From Desulfuromonas sp. TF (GTDB taxonomy: Bacteria; Desulfobacterota; Desulfuromonadia; Desulfuromonadales; ATBO01), in assembly GCF_000472285.1 (NCBI RefSeq), contig NZ_KI421413.1, positions 181,167-245,166 of the forward strand: a stretch of 64,000 bases of DNA. Direction: 5' to 3'. The notes beneath the pieces were generated by a model, which worked only from the letters and a program-made list of their open reading frames with translations, did no database searches and was not told where the DNA came from. This document shows positions 25,682-33,097 of this stretch, piece after piece. The translations under genes were made by a program, and so were the position numbers. Position 1 is the first letter of the stretch. Each line of letters opens with the position of its first letter.

Positions 25682-27390
25682 TCTTCTCCTCCCGGCCGGG
25701 GGGCGCCCATGGTCGGCGATGACTCCTCGGCGACTTCCTGATACAGAGCGATCAGGGTCTGCGGCCCCACCTTGCCGTCGGCGATGAGTCCCCGCTCGGC
25801 CTGGAACTGCTTCACGGCCTCAATCGTGGCGGCATCATACCGGCCGCTCGCCTGCCGTTCATAGACCCCCGCCGCCTTCAGCAGCCCCTGCAGGCGGCTG
25901 ATCTCCTCACCGGCGTCTCCCGGAAACGTCTTCGAGGGGAGATCCCTGTAATTCTTCCATACCAGGTAAGCGCGCCCTCCCCAGAGGAGACGGAGCGATT
26001 CCAGCTCCAGCCATTCGCCCTCCTCCGGAGCGGGAGCGATACGGGCCCTTCCCCCTTCCACCCGGGTAAGGGCCAGGTACCGGTGCCCCGATTCGCCGGG
26101 AAGGGAGATCTGCAGCAGAGCCGGGGTATCGAGGTGAACCAGTTCTTCCAGAGTGCCCCGGAAGCCGGAGAGCCGGAGGCTTCGCGAGTCGCAGGCTTTC
26201 TGCAGCCCGAAGGGGACGTCCAGACCGCTTTCGACAAGCTCAGTCTCGACTTTCCAGAGAGCGGCCAGAGTATTAAAAGCCCTGGCGGATACCACTCGTT
26301 CATCGGTTTCGGCAAGTTTCCGGCACAGGAGATCGGGATCCAACGGCGAATGCGGTTCGGGAGAGCTTTCGGGCGCGGGCGCGGCCACGACCGCGGGAGG
26401 CGAGGAGGAAGGAGAAGGAGGCTCCGGCAGGAGAGCCAGATATCCGCCCAGGACCGGAACGGCCAGGGAGACGAAGACGGCAATCGATCTGGGCACCGCA
26501 GCCAGGGTGTCGCCCAAAAAAGGGATGGCGAGAAGCAGGCAGCCCAGCACCGCCGCCAGCCGCCGAAGGCCGGTATTTTTAGAGGACTGCCGCCTCAGCT
26601 CCCGAATGGCGGAGGAGACCGTCGCAGCTGAAACTTCCCTGGCATCATCGGCGTAGGCGCTCAGCAGGGCGCGGTCGCAGACGATGTTGATCAGCCGGGG
26701 CAGGCCTCCCGAATAGCGGAAGATCTTCTTCACCGCCCCGGGCGTGAAGAGGGTTCCTTTCCCCCCCGCCACCTCGAGCCGGTGGCGGATATAGGCTCGG
26801 GCATCCTCGAAATCCATGGATCGCAGATGGTAGCGAACCGTAATCCGCTGGTTCAACTGCCGCAACTCGGGACGCGAGAGTTTTTTTTCGAGTTCCGGCT
26901 GGCCGACCAGCACGATCTGGATCAGCTTGTCCGTCTCCGTCTCCAGATTGGAAAGCAGGCGAATCTGTTCCAGAATTCCCGGCTCCAGGTTCTGTGCTTC
27001 ATCGATGACCAGCACCACGGTTCGGCCGGCGGTGTTTTCCTGCAGGAGGAAGAAGTTGAGCGCCGACAGCATCTCATCGATGGTCGCTCCGGCGCAGGGG
27101 ATGCCGAACTCGTGATGGATGCTGCGCAGAAGTTCGGGAGCGGAAAGGCTGGGGTTGAAGATGAAGGCCAGACGGTAGGCGTCGTCTCCGAGCTGGCTCA
27201 ACAGGGTCCGCAGCACCGTGGTTTTGCCGGTTCCGACCTCCCCCGTCACCTCGATGAAACCGCAATGGCTGCGAATGCCGTAGAGCAGGTGGGCAAAAAC
27301 CTCCTTATGATTCTTGCTCAAGAAGATGAAGCGCGGATTTGGGGTGATAGAGAAGGGCTTTTCCTTGAAACCAAAAAATTCGCGATACAT
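25678..27390 (-). CDS. gspA: GspA/ExeA-like AAA ATPase with C39-like and peptidoglycan-binding domains
   Basis: 570 residues from the ATG at 27390; an earlier ATG at 27402 is possible. The ExeA start (MYREFFGFKEKPFSITPNPR) leads into an AAA+ ATPase with Walker A GEVGTGKT at residues 50-57 and Walker B VVLVIDEAQN. A membrane segment lies near 300-330, followed by a Pro-rich linker, a degenerate C39-peptidase-like domain (HRYLALTRVEGG) and a C-terminal PG_binding_1 domain (LQGLLKAAGVYER to GKVGPQTLIALYQ). It couples ATP hydrolysis in the cytoplasm to cell-wall binding in the periplasm and, with GspB, localises the secretin. The C39-like domain lacks an obvious catalytic Cys, so it is probably structural. 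Confidence 0.85.
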   Translation of the reverse strand: MYREFFGFKEKPFSITPNPRFIFLSKNHKEVFAHLLYGIRSHCGFIEVTGEVGTGKTTVLRTLLSQLGDDAYRLAFIFNPSLSAPELLRSIHHEFGIPCAGATIDEMLSALNFFLLQENTAGRTVVLVIDEAQNLEPGILEQIRLLSNLETETDKLIQIVLVGQPELEKKLSRPELRQLNQRITVRYHLRSMDFEDARAYIRHRLEVAGGKGTLFTPGAVKKIFRYSGGLPRLINIVCDRALLSAYADDAREVSAATVSSAIRELRRQSSKNTGLRRLAAVLGCLLLAIPFLGDTLAAVPRSIAVFVSLAVPVLGGYLALLPEPPSPSSSPPAVVAAPAPESSPEPHSPLDPDLLCRKLAETDERVVSARAFNTLAALWKVETELVESGLDVPFGLQKACDSRSLRLSGFRGTLEELVHLDTPALLQISLPGESGHRYLALTRVEGGRARIAPAPEEGEWLELESLRLLWGGRAYLVWKNYRDLPSKTFPGDAGEEISRLQGLLKAAGVYERQASGRYDAATIEAVKQFQAERGLIADGKVGPQTLIALYQEVAEESSPTMGAPRPGGEE

Positions 27391-27462
27391 GAAGCGCGCC
27401 ATCCTCTCGACAGGCAGAACCGAAAAGCATTCTTTAAATGTTCCACAGATTCGGCACAAAGT

Positions 27463-27532
27463 CCAGTCCCCGGTCCAAATCCCGGACCTTCGACCGTGGA
27501 CCGGAGCCTTGGTCCAACGATCCTGGACCTAC
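27463..27532. repeat. Cluster of GG(A/T)CC words in an intergenic stretch
   Basis: Five GGTCC or GGACC pentamers occur within about 70 bases between gspA and the glucan phosphorylase gene. The stretch looks like a decayed tandem or inverted repeat rather than coding sequence. A related GGACCCGGGACT stretch lies at the 3' end of the Rieske gene (about 11,518-11,535). Confidence 0.4.
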
Positions 27533-27601
27533 CCATCGGCAGAATAGCTGGTATCCTTTAGATTTTAAAAATCAAATCATAGAGAAGAGGTGCGCGAATC
27601 C

Positions 27602-29314
27602 ATGAGCGACTGGAAAGAGTTCACCCGGGAAAACAAAATCGCCTACTTTTCGATGGAAATCGGACTGACGGCCGAAATCCCCACCTACAGCGGAGGTCTC
27701 GGCATCCTGGCGGGCGACACCATCAAGAGCGCGGCGGACCTGAGATTGCCCATGGTCGCCATCACCCTCGCCTACCGGAAGGGATACTTCTCGCAGAAAA
27801 TCGGGCCCGACGGATGGCAGGAAGAATATCCCGTCGAGTGGAAACCCGAATCGCTCATGGAGCTTTTGCCGAACAAGACCCTGGTTACCATCGAGGCCCG
27901 AGATGTCAAGATTCAGGCGTGGTTGTACCGGGTAAAAAGCCCCACCGGCGGAGAGGTGCCGGTCCTCTTTCTGGATACCGACATCCCCGGCAATGCCGAT
28001 GAGGACCGTCATCTCACAGATCAGCTGTACGGCGGAGACCGGGCATACCGCCTGAAGCAGGAAATGATCCTCGGCATAGGCGGCGCCCGCATTCTCGATG
28101 TTCTCGGGTTCTCCGTCCGCAAATACCACATGAACGAAGGTCACGCCAGCCTGTTGACCCTGGAACTTCTCGACCGTACGCGCCGGCCGGTGGAGGACAC
28201 GTGGGATGAAAGATTCCTCTGGGACACCAACTGGGTGGCGCAGCGTTGCGTTTTCACCACCCATACGCCGGTTGAGGCGGGGCATGACCACTTCTCCTAC
28301 GAACTGGTCCAGCAAGTCCTGGGCGAAATGATCCCTATCGCCATGCTGAAGGATCTGGCCGGCAAGGACGAGTTGAACATGACCATGCTGGCCCTGAGGC
28401 TGAGCCGGTTCGTCAACGGGGTGGCCAAGAAGCACGGCGAGATATCCCGCACGCTGTTCCCCGGCTTCGAGATCCATGCCATCACCAACGGCATTCACCC
28501 CTTTACCTGGGCCTCCCCCTATTTCGTCCATCTTTACGACCAATATCTTCCCGGCTGGGCCAACGAGCCCGAACTGCTGGTGCGGGTCGACAATATCCCC
28601 GACGAGGAGATATGGGACGCCCATTACGGAGCCAAGTCCTACCTGTTTCAGTACATCGAAGAAGACACCGGGGTGAAGCTCGATTCCGGCATCCTGACTC
28701 TCGGTTTCGCCCGGCGGGCCACGGCCTACAAACGGGGGGACCTGATTTTCAGCGACATCGAGCGCCTGCTCAAGATCGGCGAGGGAAGGCTTCAGCTGGT
28801 TTTCGCCGGCAAATCACATCCGAAGGACATCACCGGGAAAAAACTCATCCAGAAGATCGTCAGCCATATCGCCCCCCTCCGGGACAAGATCAAAGTCGTC
28901 TACCTTGAGAACTACAACATGGATGTGGCCTGTCGGGTCATCCCCGGCGTCGATCTGTGGCTGAACAATCCCCTGCGCCCCCTGGAAGCCTCGGGAACCA
29001 GCGGAATGAAGGCGGCCCTCAACGGAGTGCCCAACTTCAGCGTCCTGGACGGTTGGTGGATCGAGGGGCACATCGAAGGAATCACAGGCTGGTCCATCGG
29101 ACCTCCGCCGACAGAGTCGTCGCTCGACGCGAATCGTTCGGGAGAGGATGTCGTCGACCTGTACAACAAGCTGGAGCACATCATAATCCCCCTTTACTAC
29201 GACAACCGACCGGGATGGATCAAGGTGATGAAGAACGCCATCGGCAAGAATGCCTACTACTTCAATACCCACGTGATGATGCGGCGATATGTGACGGAGG
29301 CTTATCTGCGGTGA
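27602..29314 (+). CDS. glgP: Alpha-glucan phosphorylase (short GH/GT35 type)
   Basis: 570 residues from the ATG at 27602 (AGAGAAGAGG upstream; a GTG at 27590 is an alternative). The N-terminus YFSMEIGLTAEIPTYSGGLG is the glucan phosphorylase active-site segment. The pyridoxal-phosphate region near the end, EASGTSGMKAALNGVPNFS, contains the PLP lysine environment of the alpha-glucan phosphorylase family. The length fits the compact bacterial/archaeal type. It releases glucose 1-phosphate from glycogen or maltodextrin in the cytoplasm. It is monocistronic in this window, and its stop codon faces a small convergent membrane-protein gene four bases away. Confidence 0.9.
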   Translation: MSDWKEFTRENKIAYFSMEIGLTAEIPTYSGGLGILAGDTIKSAADLRLPMVAITLAYRKGYFSQKIGPDGWQEEYPVEWKPESLMELLPNKTLVTIEARDVKIQAWLYRVKSPTGGEVPVLFLDTDIPGNADEDRHLTDQLYGGDRAYRLKQEMILGIGGARILDVLGFSVRKYHMNEGHASLLTLELLDRTRRPVEDTWDERFLWDTNWVAQRCVFTTHTPVEAGHDHFSYELVQQVLGEMIPIAMLKDLAGKDELNMTMLALRLSRFVNGVAKKHGEISRTLFPGFEIHAITNGIHPFTWASPYFVHLYDQYLPGWANEPELLVRVDNIPDEEIWDAHYGAKSYLFQYIEEDTGVKLDSGILTLGFARRATAYKRGDLIFSDIERLLKIGEGRLQLVFAGKSHPKDITGKKLIQKIVSHIAPLRDKIKVVYLENYNMDVACRVIPGVDLWLNNPLRPLEASGTSGMKAALNGVPNFSVLDGWWIEGHIEGITGWSIGPPPTESSLDANRSGEDVVDLYNKLEHIIIPLYYDNRPGWIKVMKNAIGKNAYYFNTHVMMRRYVTEAYLR

Positions 29315-29318
29315 TCTG

Positions 29319-29492
29319 TCAATGGTACTCCTGATCCGGCCCCGGTCCCGGTTTCATCATGGCAATGATCAGCAGCGCAAAGGGGCCGATCAGCAGGCCG
29401 ATGACGACCCAGAACACGACATTTCTGTTCTTGCCCTTGGCCAGAGAAGCGGCGGCCGCTCCGAATATGAGCCAGGCGATGAAAAATTCCAT
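29319..29492 (-). CDS. 57-residue two-helix membrane protein
   Basis: Start ATG at 29492 with AAAAGGAG six bases upstream, which supports real translation. The peptide begins MEFFIAWLIFGAAAASL, a first membrane helix, then a short basic loop (AKGKNRN), a second helix (VVFWVVIGLLIGPFALLII) and a Gly-Pro tail ending DQEYH. This is the layout of many small inner-membrane proteins; I do not recognise a family. It sits between convergent glgP and tesB, downstream of tesB on the same strand, with a stem-loop repeat between them. Confidence 0.65.
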   Translation of the reverse strand: MEFFIAWLIFGAAAASLAKGKNRNVVFWVVIGLLIGPFALLIIAMMKPGPGPDQEYH

Positions 29493-29513
29493 GAAGTCTC
29501 CTTTTAAAAGGGT

Positions 29514-29548
29514 TTTATAGGCCCGATAAGTCCGGTTGGACCTATAAA
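29514..29548. repeat. Stem-loop repeat, copy A (overlaps tesB stop)
   Basis: TTTATAGGCCC and GGACCTATAAA form an imperfect inverted repeat around a 13-base loop containing AAGTCC. The right arm supplies the TAG stop codon of tesB. A close copy lies at 30436-30464. Confidence 0.6.
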
Positions 29549-30408
29549 GCTTTTCTCAGGCGGATCAGCCCTTCCTGCGCCACCGAGGCGACCAGTCGAC
29601 CGTCACGGGTAAAGATGCTGCCCCGTCCGAGGCCTCGTCCGGCACTGGCGCTGGGGCTGTCCATGGCATAGAGGAGCCAGTCGTCCATGCGGAAAGAGCG
29701 GTGGAACCACATGGCGTGGTCAAGACTGAGGGCCTGTACCTCGGGATTGAAAAAGGAGAGTCCGTGAGGGTACAGGGCCGTGCCGAGCAGGGTGAAGTCG
29801 GAGGCGTAGGCGAGCATCGCCTGGTGAAGCGCCGGATCGTCCGGGAGCGCTCCGACGGTGCGCAGCCATACCTGCCGCTGCGGAGGGCGGCGCTCGGGAT
29901 TTAAGAGGTCCCGCGGCCGCACCGGGCGCAGTTCGATGGGACGCTCGGCCGTCAGCGCGTCTCGGCGATTTTCGGGCAGCTGGTCCGCTATCTGCCGGTA
30001 CAGCTCGGAGCCCGAAGGCAGCCCCTCCGGACCCGGGACATCGGGCATGGCCGCATGGTGGTCCAGCCCCTCCTCGTCGACCTGGAAGGAGACCGCCATG
30101 TTGAAGATCGCCCGCCCGTGCTGCACGGCCACCACCCTCCGGGTGGCGAAGCTGCGCCCGTCGCGGATCCGTTCGACCTCGTAGACGATCGGGGCCTGCG
30201 GGTCGCCGGCGAGCAGAAAATAGGCATGCAGCGAATGGGCTCGGCGGCCCTCAACGGTGGCATCCGCGGCCAGCAGCGCCTGACCGAGGACCTGCCCGCC
30301 GAAGACGGATTTGCCACCCACCGACCGGCTCTCGCCGCGGAATCGGTCATTCCCCAAAGGTTCGAGGGTGAGATGGTCGAGCAGGTCCTTCAGGAGATTA
30401 TCTTTCAT
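29542..30408 (-). CDS. tesB: Acyl-CoA thioesterase II
   Basis: 288 residues, ATG at 30408 with AAGGAC upstream; a longer frame exists but has no ribosome site. It is a double-hotdog protein: the first hotdog contains FGGQVLGQALLAA and the second LDHAMWFHRSFRMDDWLLY, with the catalytic Asp of the TesB type in the latter. It hydrolyses medium- to long-chain acyl-CoA to free acid and CoA in the cytoplasm. The upstream gene on the same strand is the DUF364 protein, 52 bases away; copies of a stem-loop repeat mark the 3' ends of both genes. Confidence 0.92.
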   Translation of the reverse strand: MKDNLLKDLLDHLTLEPLGNDRFRGESRSVGGKSVFGGQVLGQALLAADATVEGRRAHSLHAYFLLAGDPQAPIVYEVERIRDGRSFATRRVVAVQHGRAIFNMAVSFQVDEEGLDHHAAMPDVPGPEGLPSGSELYRQIADQLPENRRDALTAERPIELRPVRPRDLLNPERRPPQRQVWLRTVGALPDDPALHQAMLAYASDFTLLGTALYPHGLSFFNPEVQALSLDHAMWFHRSFRMDDWLLYAMDSPSASAGRGLGRGSIFTRDGRLVASVAQEGLIRLRKAL

Positions 30409-30435
30409 CGGAGTGTCCTTGTTTAGTTTTTCAAT

Positions 30436-30464
30436 ATAGGTCCTACAAGTCCTATTGGACCTAT
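30436..30464. repeat. Stem-loop repeat, copy B (overlaps DUF364 gene stop)
   Basis: ATAGGTCC and GGACCTAT are perfect 8-base arms around a 13-base loop (TACAAGTCCTATT). The right arm supplies the TAG stop codon of the DUF364 gene. It shares the loop word AAGTCC and the TTGGACCTAT arm with copy A. Confidence 0.65.
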
Positions 30465-31288
30465 GCTTTGAGAGGTGCCCCCTCATACCGTTCAGCCTGA
30501 AAGCACAGCTTCTGAGTCGCTGCTCCCCATCGCTTCCGTTCCGCTATCAGCTGCAACAGAAGCATTCCATCATGGATAAAGCGACCACCCAACACGTGAA
30601 CACCCCGCGCAAACAGGGGGTCGGGAAAATATCCGGCCGTCGGCCCCAACAACGAGATGTGTTCGGCAGCATTGCACTGTTGCAACACATCGTCAAGGGT
30701 ATCGTTCAGAAGAGTCGTACCGGTGCAAAGCACTTTATTGCAGGTATTCAACTCGGTGACGTCGAGAGTCACATGCAGATTCGGGTAGCGCTCGACCAAC
30801 TGCTCGTTTTTTTCCACGATGACGAGTTCCGCCTGACTGTTGCGCATATATTTCAGCAGCGGAGGAAAAAAACCGACCATCCCCACGCGGTCGCCATCCT
30901 CGATATTCATCAGTCCGAGGGAGTCTGTCGCGGCGCCGGGCGTGCAGTTTGCGATACGCATTACATGCTGACAGATGGCGTTGATGGCAGCGAGCCCCAG
31001 CATGTTTTGCAGGGGGTCGGCCCCGCTGAAACTTTCCGCATACTGCTCGGGGCGGACGCCGACAAACGATTGAGGCTTTAAAGCCCGGTAGTCCTCTGCA
31101 CCGCTGTCTGGCAGCAGCACATAGCTGATCCCCCCTGCCCCGCCTTCGAGCGCCATGGCCATGAACTCGCAGTCCTTGGGTTGGCCGCCTTCATAAAAGG
31201 GCGGGAAGACGATGCCGGCGATCTTCGGGATTTGAAAGCGTGAGGCGAGCCCCAGTGCCATATCCCGTACTTCAGTCATGATCCTCAT
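30461..31288 (-). CDS. DUF364/DUF4213 putative heavy-metal-chelation protein
   Basis: 275 residues, ATG at 31288 (AAGGAG upstream; a second ATG lies three codons on). The C-terminal domain has the PF04016 (DUF364) signature: DRVGMVGFFPPLLKYM, then LCTGTTLLNDTLDDVL and LLGPTAGYFPDPLFARGVHVLGG. The N-terminal part fits DUF4213, an enolase-N-like fold. Family members sit near metal or molybdenum metabolism genes and are proposed to bind metals through conserved Cys/Thr; the biochemical role is unproven. It is cytoplasmic, likely cotranscribed with tesB on the same strand, and has no metal transporter as immediate neighbour. Confidence 0.75.
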   Translation of the reverse strand: MRIMTEVRDMALGLASRFQIPKIAGIVFPPFYEGGQPKDCEFMAMALEGGAGGISYVLLPDSGAEDYRALKPQSFVGVRPEQYAESFSGADPLQNMLGLAAINAICQHVMRIANCTPGAATDSLGLMNIEDGDRVGMVGFFPPLLKYMRNSQAELVIVEKNEQLVERYPNLHVTLDVTELNTCNKVLCTGTTLLNDTLDDVLQQCNAAEHISLLGPTAGYFPDPLFARGVHVLGGRFIHDGMLLLQLIAERKRWGAATQKLCFQAERYEGAPLKA

Positions 31289-31434
31289 CGTTTGTAACTC
31301 CTTGATTTCGGATACTGCTTCAGTGCCGCTTCCTCATCCATCCGGGCACGGCATGTACAAAGACAACCAATAATTCCCAGCCGACGGATTATCGGGCAGC
31401 TAGCTGCCCCCCTTCCAGAGCTGAGCCCGCCAAT

Positions 31435-31764
31435 TTACAGCGAATCAAGCAGCTTGTAATACTCCTGGAGAGTGCGGAGGGACTCCATCGTGGTCAGGTA
31501 CAAGAACCAGCTGAGAAGAAGGATTCCGATCGTGAGTCCGACTTTCCACACCAGCGCAGTTTTTGGCCGCCACCAGAGCAAAGGCAGCGCCAGAGGACCC
31601 ACGCAGGCGAGTGCGATGACAATGGAGGATGTCCGGAAATGCCAGGGAAGCTTTTCTTCTGCAAGGCGGGGGCGTTTGGAGACATCCAGGAACTCACCGC
31701 AGTGTTTACACTTTATGGCGGCGTCCTGGATTTCTTCAGCGCAGCAGGGGCAGCTTTTCATCAT
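31435..31764 (-). CDS. Zinc-ribbon membrane protein
   Basis: 109 residues. The N-terminus is a compact zinc ribbon with two CxxC pairs (CPCCAEEIQDAAIKCKHCGEF), followed by two hydrophobic helices (about 48-68 and 74-93) and a short tail. The first codon may be either of two adjacent ATGs. Such zinc_ribbon plus membrane proteins are widespread and uncharacterised. It is transcribed alone. The 146 bases downstream (31289-31434) show no gene. Confidence 0.65.
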   Translation of the reverse strand: MMKSCPCCAEEIQDAAIKCKHCGEFLDVSKRPRLAEEKLPWHFRTSSIVIALACVGPLALPLLWWRPKTALVWKVGLTIGILLLSWFLYLTTMESLRTLQEYYKLLDSL

Positions 31765-32112
31765 TCAGCTCTCTTGTTAAAACGAATGAAGAACATGGCA
31801 GACTCCATCGTCTATGTCCCCTCGTAATTATCGGCCGCTGAGAAATCAGCCTTGGGCCATTCTTTTCAGATGTCGAACGAGATGAGATCCTCAAGCAAGT
31901 GTGTCTTTCCCGATTGCGTTCTCAAGATGATAATAAAAAACCGCCCCGTCCCACAGGGCGGCAAGCGGTTTCATCGATTATTACTAGATCCTCCGGTAAA
32001 CAAACATCCGACCCTCCCGGATATCACAAAAAAGAATGTCCCAAGATACCGGCAGGGTCGCGGAATGTCAATGTTCAAAGGCGGGCCAAAGTCCCTGTCC
32101 AGCTCTCCAAAC
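31765..32112. other. Non-coding stretch with one terminator
   Basis: About 350 bases between two minus-strand genes. Apart from the hairpin at 31935-31961 I see no gene, repeat or clear promoter; open frames here have no ribosome site and no recognisable sequence. Confidence 0.5.
31935..31961 (-). terminator. Rho-independent terminator
   Basis: On the minus strand CCGCCC and GGGCGG close a GC-rich hairpin that is followed directly by TTTTTT. It lies 150 bases after the stop of the SHOCT-type lipoprotein gene and most likely ends that transcript. Confidence 0.75.
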
Positions 32113-32346
32113 CTACTGAAGCAACGAGCGCTTCTCGATCTCCTCCTTCCGGCGCTCGTATTCATCCTGGGAAATCTTCCCGGCCTCGCGTTCCTCTTTC
32201 AGATCCTCCATAGCCTTGTCCGCCTGCCACTCGTACGCGGCGCCCGCCCCAACCGCTCCGACGGCCGCCCCGCCAGCCACTTCCTTGCTGCACCCCGTGA
32301 GCGCCAGACTCAGACTCAGGGCCACCAGAATCAGCAGTTTATACAT
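32113..32346 (-). CDS. Small lipoprotein with Gly-zipper and SHOCT-like C-terminus
   Basis: 77 residues, ATG at 32346 with AAAGGAG upstream. A lipoprotein signal ends at the lipobox LTGC (Cys19). A Gly/Ala-rich stretch (AGGAAVGAVGAGAAY) resembles a glycine zipper, and the C-terminal helix (LKEEREAGKISQDEYERRK) is a SHOCT-type short C-terminal domain. It is probably an envelope lipoprotein; function unknown. It is divergent from the lexA cassette, and its -10 box lies in the shared 145-base spacer, so the two may be coregulated. Confidence 0.7.
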   Translation of the reverse strand: MYKLLILVALSLSLALTGCSKEVAGGAAVGAVGAGAAYEWQADKAMEDLKEEREAGKISQDEYERRKEEIEKRSLLQ

Positions 32347-32389
32347 AAGGTTTTCTCCTTTCTTTGTCTTATTTTTCAGCCTCTTAACT

Positions 32390-32421
32390 ATTATAAATAT
32401 CCCGATTTAATGCGAAGTCAA
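32390..32421 (-). promoter_or_regulatory. Candidate promoter of the SHOCT lipoprotein gene
   Basis: Reading the minus strand, TATAAT (32390-32395) is a perfect -10, and TTGACT (32416-32421) lies 20 bases upstream, longer than ideal. The -10 is convincing and the -35 is doubtful. Confidence 0.4.
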
Positions 32422-32438
32422 TGGCCCAAGGTCTCCTC

Positions 32439-32467
32439 TTGACTTACGCAAAACTTACGCATATGCT
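32439..32467 (+). promoter_or_regulatory. Sigma70 promoter of the lexA-imuB-dnaE2 cassette
   Basis: TTGACT (32439-32444), a 17-base spacer, and TATGCT (32462-32467). The spacing is ideal, and the implied start point lies about 18 bases before the lexA ATG. The spacer is almost wholly occupied by a direct repeat, so a bound repressor would block RNA polymerase. Confidence 0.65.
32443..32461 (+). promoter_or_regulatory. Direct repeat CTTACGCA-aaa-CTTACGCA, candidate LexA operator
   Basis: Two exact 8-base copies (32443-32450 and 32454-32461) spaced by 11 bases lie between the -35 and -10 boxes of the cassette promoter. LexA2-type repressors next to dnaE2 cassettes often bind sites unlike the E. 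coli SOS box, and autoregulation is expected. Assignment as the operator is inferred from position. Confidence 0.45.
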
Positions 32468-32491
32468 TTCTTATCACTGACGGAGGATGCC

Positions 32492-33094
32492 ATGAGCCCC
32501 ATCACGCCCAAACAGAAGAAAATTCTTGAATTCATTCGTTCCCACGCCGAACGCGAGGGGTATCCCCCCTCTCAGCAGGAGATCGCCCGGGCCTTCGGGT
32601 TCCGCTCCCTGGGGACGGTTCAGAACTACCTGGTGCGCCTTGAGCGCGAGGGGCTGCTGAGCCGGCAGTGGAACGCCCGGCGCGGCATGCGGGTACTGCG
32701 CCCCGAAGGGCGGGGGCTGGAGCTCCCGCTGGCCGGGACCGTTGCCGCCGGTCGGCCGATCGAGGCGGTGGAGACCCCGGACACCATCGAGGTGCCCGCG
32801 TCCATGGTCGGCGCCGGGGAGAACTTCGTCCTGCGCGTGCAAGGCGATTCGATGGTGGGCGACGGCATCCTGGACGGGGACTTCGTCGTGGTGCGCAAGC
32901 AGGCCGCGGCCGAAAACGGCCAGACCGTGGTCGCCCTCATCCGGGGCGAGGCCACGGTCAAGCGCCTCCAGCGCAAGGGAGGACGGATCGAGCTGCACCC
33001 GGCCAACCCGGCCATGCAGCCGATCATGGTGGAGGGGGAGGAGAGCTTTCGCATCGAAGGGGTGGTGGTGGGGGTCATCCGCCACTGCCTGTAG
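32492..33094 (+). CDS. lexA: LexA-type SOS repressor of the mutagenesis cassette
   Basis: 200 residues, GGAGG eight bases before the ATG. An N-terminal winged helix-turn-helix (about 1-65; TPKQKKILEFI, PPSQQEIARAFGF, LVRLEREGLL) binds DNA. The S24 peptidase domain has the self-cleavage bond Ala81-Gly82 in LPLAGTVAAG and the catalytic pair Ser120 (QGDSM) and Lys157 (ATVKR). RecA filaments on damaged DNA would trigger autocleavage. It is first in a three-gene cassette, with imuB starting 3 bases after its stop. The recognition helix differs from E. coli LexA, in line with a different operator. A second, housekeeping LexA probably exists elsewhere in the genome. Confidence 0.92.
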   Translation: MSPITPKQKKILEFIRSHAEREGYPPSQQEIARAFGFRSLGTVQNYLVRLEREGLLSRQWNARRGMRVLRPEGRGLELPLAGTVAAGRPIEAVETPDTIEVPASMVGAGENFVLRVQGDSMVGDGILDGDFVVVRKQAAAENGQTVVALIRGEATVKRLQRKGGRIELHPANPAMQPIMVEGEESFRIEGVVVGVIRHCL

Positions 33095-33097
33095 ATC

